Positions 4,946 through 6,176 of a DNA stretch of 6,176 nt are shown piece by piece. Each line of letters starts with the position of its first letter. The first letter of the stretch is position 1. The stretch covers positions 1 to 6,176 of the forward strand of contig JAGATO010000312.1 of assembly GCA_017621195.1 (NCBI GenBank), written 5' to 3'. The stretch is from Bacillota bacterium (GTDB lineage: Bacteria > Bacillota > Clostridia > Peptostreptococcales > Anaerovoracaceae). The position numbers and the translations under genes are program-made. Below the pieces are notes generated by a model. The model did no database searches. It was given only the letters and a program-made list of their open reading frames with translations, and was not told the origin of the DNA.

Positions 4946-4969
4946 GATGAGATTCTTACGTTTCTCATC
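4932..4969 (-). terminator. Probable terminator of the Rpn nuclease gene
   Basis: On the minus strand GATGAGA (4969-4963) and TCTCATC (4952-4946) form a 7-bp stem with a 10-nt loop, followed by TTTTCACCGTTTTTC. The left arm includes the TGA stop of the nuclease gene. The stem is short and only moderately GC-rich, so termination may be partial. Confidence 0.5.
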
Positions 4970-5990
4970 CGTTCAATGCGGCGTAGATATGATGAACGTC
5001 ATATTCCGGCGCAAAGGGTTTCGCTGCTTCACAGATGGCCTCAATGACAGAGAGGCTCTGTTCCAGTTCATCACTGATATCCGAGGCAGACTTCCCTTTT
5101 TTCAGCTTTTTACATGTTTGTTCGATCAGCTGTAACATTCTGCCTTGATCCAGACCTTTTTTGAGGCCGATGGCCTCGCCTTTCTGGCGGCCGATGGCCT
5201 CGCCCTTTTCCAGACCGATGACCTCGCCTTTTTCCAGGCCGATGGCCTCGCCTTTTTCCAGGCCGATGGCCTCGCCTTTCTGGCGGCCGATGGCTTCGCC
5301 CTTTTCCAGACCGATCATCTCGCCCCGCTTCATGTATTCCTGCATCTTGGATTCTAACAACATGTAGGTGGCCCCCAATCCTTTGTCCTGGCGAATGGCC
5401 TTGACATGCTCCTTCGCCTGGTTGACAAGCTCCGAGGAATATTCCGCTGCGTCGTCGTTAGTTCGGATGTAATCCAGGAGTTCCAGTATCGCAGAGGACG
5501 TATTCTCTCTCGTATAGAAGCTGTTCAGCAGAATGACATGAGTTCCGTCATCGTAGGTCAGCGGTTCGTCCTTCCAGGTCATCTGACGCTCGTAGCAGGC
5601 GCGGCCCGTCCCTACGGGATCGTAGTCGCAGATGAAGATGACGTAGGTCTCCGGAAGATTGCGGTACGGAACGCCCTGTTTCAGCTCTTCCCGATCGATG
5701 CTGGACTGGTAGTAGCGGATGCGCTTTAACAGATCGTCATCCCGCTCCGACTGCATTTCCACATTGTACACCAGATCGGAATTGCGGATGTAGATGTCCA
5801 GGCGGACGCCATGGGCGAAATAGCTGTCAGTCAGGTCCTTTTCCCGATGGACGTACTCGATCTTCTCGATGGGCCAGTGAAACAGTTCCTCCAGAAACAT
5901 CTGGCAGATCTTCGGGTCCTGGAAAACCTGGCCGAACATGAAATAGTGCTTTAACGGAAGCGTTTCAAACGGTTGGATGCGGTAACTCAT
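4965..5990 (-). CDS. Rpn-family PD-(D/E)XK nuclease / putative transposase with C-terminal Gly-Glu octapeptide repeats
   Basis: Predicted DNA endonuclease of the recombination-promoting nuclease (Rpn, PDDEXK_2) family, 341 residues from the chosen start. The N-terminal region (TLPLKHYFMFGQVFQDPKIC, then FLEELF) matches the family opening. The nuclease core shows Asp65 in GVRLDIYIRN and Glu78-Met-Gln80 in VYNVEMQSERDDD, i.e. the D...E-x-Q form usual in this family, followed by RIRYYQSSI. Residues 223-278 are seven octapeptides of the form GEAIGLEK. Then comes a helical basic tail ending HHIYAALNG. I chose the ATG at 5990 because AAAGGAG lies 7 nt upstream; an in-frame ATG at 6053 has no such site and lies upstream of the best promoter. 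The gene stands alone, with its own promoter and a probable terminator. Family members are often multicopy in anaerobic Firmicutes; whether this one moves DNA is unknown, and no transposon ends are seen. Confidence 0.9.
   Translation of the reverse strand: MSYRIQPFETLPLKHYFMFGQVFQDPKICQMFLEELFHWPIEKIEYVHREKDLTDSYFAHGVRLDIYIRNSDLVYNVEMQSERDDDLLKRIRYYQSSIDREELKQGVPYRNLPETYVIFICDYDPVGTGRACYERQMTWKDEPLTYDDGTHVILLNSFYTRENTSSAILELLDYIRTNDDAAEYSSELVNQAKEHVKAIRQDKGLGATYMLLESKMQEYMKRGEMIGLEKGEAIGRQKGEAIGLEKGEAIGLEKGEVIGLEKGEAIGRQKGEAIGLKKGLDQGRMLQLIEQTCKKLKKGKSASDISDELEQSLSVIEAICEAAKPFAPEYDVHHIYAALNG
5157..5324 (-). repeat. Seven in-frame 24-bp repeats coding for GE(A/M/V)IG(L/R)(E/Q/K)K
   Basis: Seven consecutive 24-bp units with no spacer. 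In protein order: GEMIGLEK, GEAIGRQK, GEAIGLEK, GEAIGLEK, GEVIGLEK, GEAIGRQK, GEAIGLKK. Units 3 and 4 (5229-5276) are identical at DNA level. The two-unit blocks 5181-5228 and 5277-5324 are near-identical, differing only in a few bases, which shows a higher-order 48-bp duplication. Copy number is likely to vary among strains by slippage. Confidence 0.92.
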
Positions 5991-5997
5991 ACCGAAA

Positions 5998-6014
5998 CTC
6001 CTTTCTTTATTATA
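5998..6014 (-). promoter_or_regulatory. Promoter -10 and ribosome binding site of the Rpn nuclease gene
   Basis: On the minus strand a perfect extended -10, TGGTATAAT (TATAAT at 6014-6009), has a weak -35 candidate TTGAAG 15 nt upstream. AAAGGAG at 6004-5998 lies only a few bases downstream of the -10 and 7 nt before the ATG at 5990. If this promoter is used, transcription would begin around 6003 and the leader would be about a dozen nucleotides, barely including the ribosome binding site. Confidence 0.6.
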
Positions 6015-6176
6015 CCATGAAACCGGTATCTTCAACACAGAAACAACTGACATTTTGAAAGGAAATCGTCAGGAGTAGTGTGTCGAAGAGTGGGAGTTCC
6101 TGTCGGATCCTTTTCCAAGTTTATTATCCCACGCGGAGAAAGGGGAAGCAAGGAAAAGAAATCGAGTTTTTTCGAC

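Noticed and set aside
4815..5135. 106-residue plus-strand open frame after the riboswitch, as a candidate regulated gene
   Set aside because: It begins inside the terminator hairpin, and its second half is the antisense of the nuclease C-terminus; no ribosome site and no domain.
5157..5324. CRISPR array
   Set aside because: Repeat units are contiguous with no spacers and are in frame within a protein-coding gene.
5145..5367. Two overlapping plus-strand frames coding for repetitive peptides
   Set aside because: They are antisense readings of the 24-bp repeats of the Rpn gene; a 24-bp unit keeps every frame open by chance.
4965..5990. Insertion sequence containing the Rpn gene
   Set aside because: No matching terminal inverted repeats or target-site duplications are visible around the gene, so it is annotated as a stand-alone gene.

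Overview
The window looks like chromosomal DNA of a strictly or facultatively anaerobic Firmicute. The evidence is an oxygen-sensitive class III ribonucleotide reductase with its activase, an NhaC-type Na+/H+ antiporter, a cobalamin riboswitch, Gram-positive-style AGGAGG ribosome binding sites, and an Rpn/PD-(D/E)XK nuclease with Gly-Glu repeats. Negativicutes (for example Acidaminococcaceae or Veillonellaceae) would fit, but that placement is inference and no 16S or other marker is present.

Layout, left to right. 1-522 (+) is the 3' end of an nhaC-type antiporter gene whose start lies outside the window. A strong bidirectional terminator (592-624) separates it from a convergent minus-strand operon. 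Read 5'->3' on the minus strand, that operon is nrdD body (4094-1824), a separate 58-residue glycyl-radical tail of NrdD (1749-1573), nrdG activase (1583-1086) and a small membrane protein (1072-653). Each of the last three has its own start and upstream ribosome binding site; the tail ORF overlaps nrdG by 11 bp and the nrdG stop overlaps the membrane protein's ribosome binding site. The nrdD promoter region (about 4176-4222) carries a near-perfect NrdR box and a second, weaker one at the canonical 31-bp centre-to-centre distance, so the operon is probably repressed by NrdR according to nucleotide status.

4260-4964 contains no convincing gene. It holds a run of helically phased A/T tracts, a purine-rich stretch, a good extended -10 promoter reading rightward (4497-4525), a complete cobalamin riboswitch aptamer (about 4545-4733) and an 11-bp perfect intrinsic terminator (4810-4840). 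No plus-strand gene follows. Instead a 43-nt imperfect palindrome (4856-4898) comes next, and then the 3' end of a convergent minus-strand gene for an Rpn-family nuclease (5990-4965), which contains seven 24-bp/8-residue repeats.

How the parts work together. NrdD body, the free glycyl-radical tail and NrdG should jointly make deoxyribonucleotides without oxygen: NrdG (radical SAM) would install the glycyl radical on Gly33 of the tail, which must then dock into the body. The two most notable points are that the glycyl-radical domain is encoded as a separate protein, and that the B12 riboswitch is an orphan pointing at the 3' end of a nuclease gene, which suggests either an antisense or non-coding output or a lost target gene.
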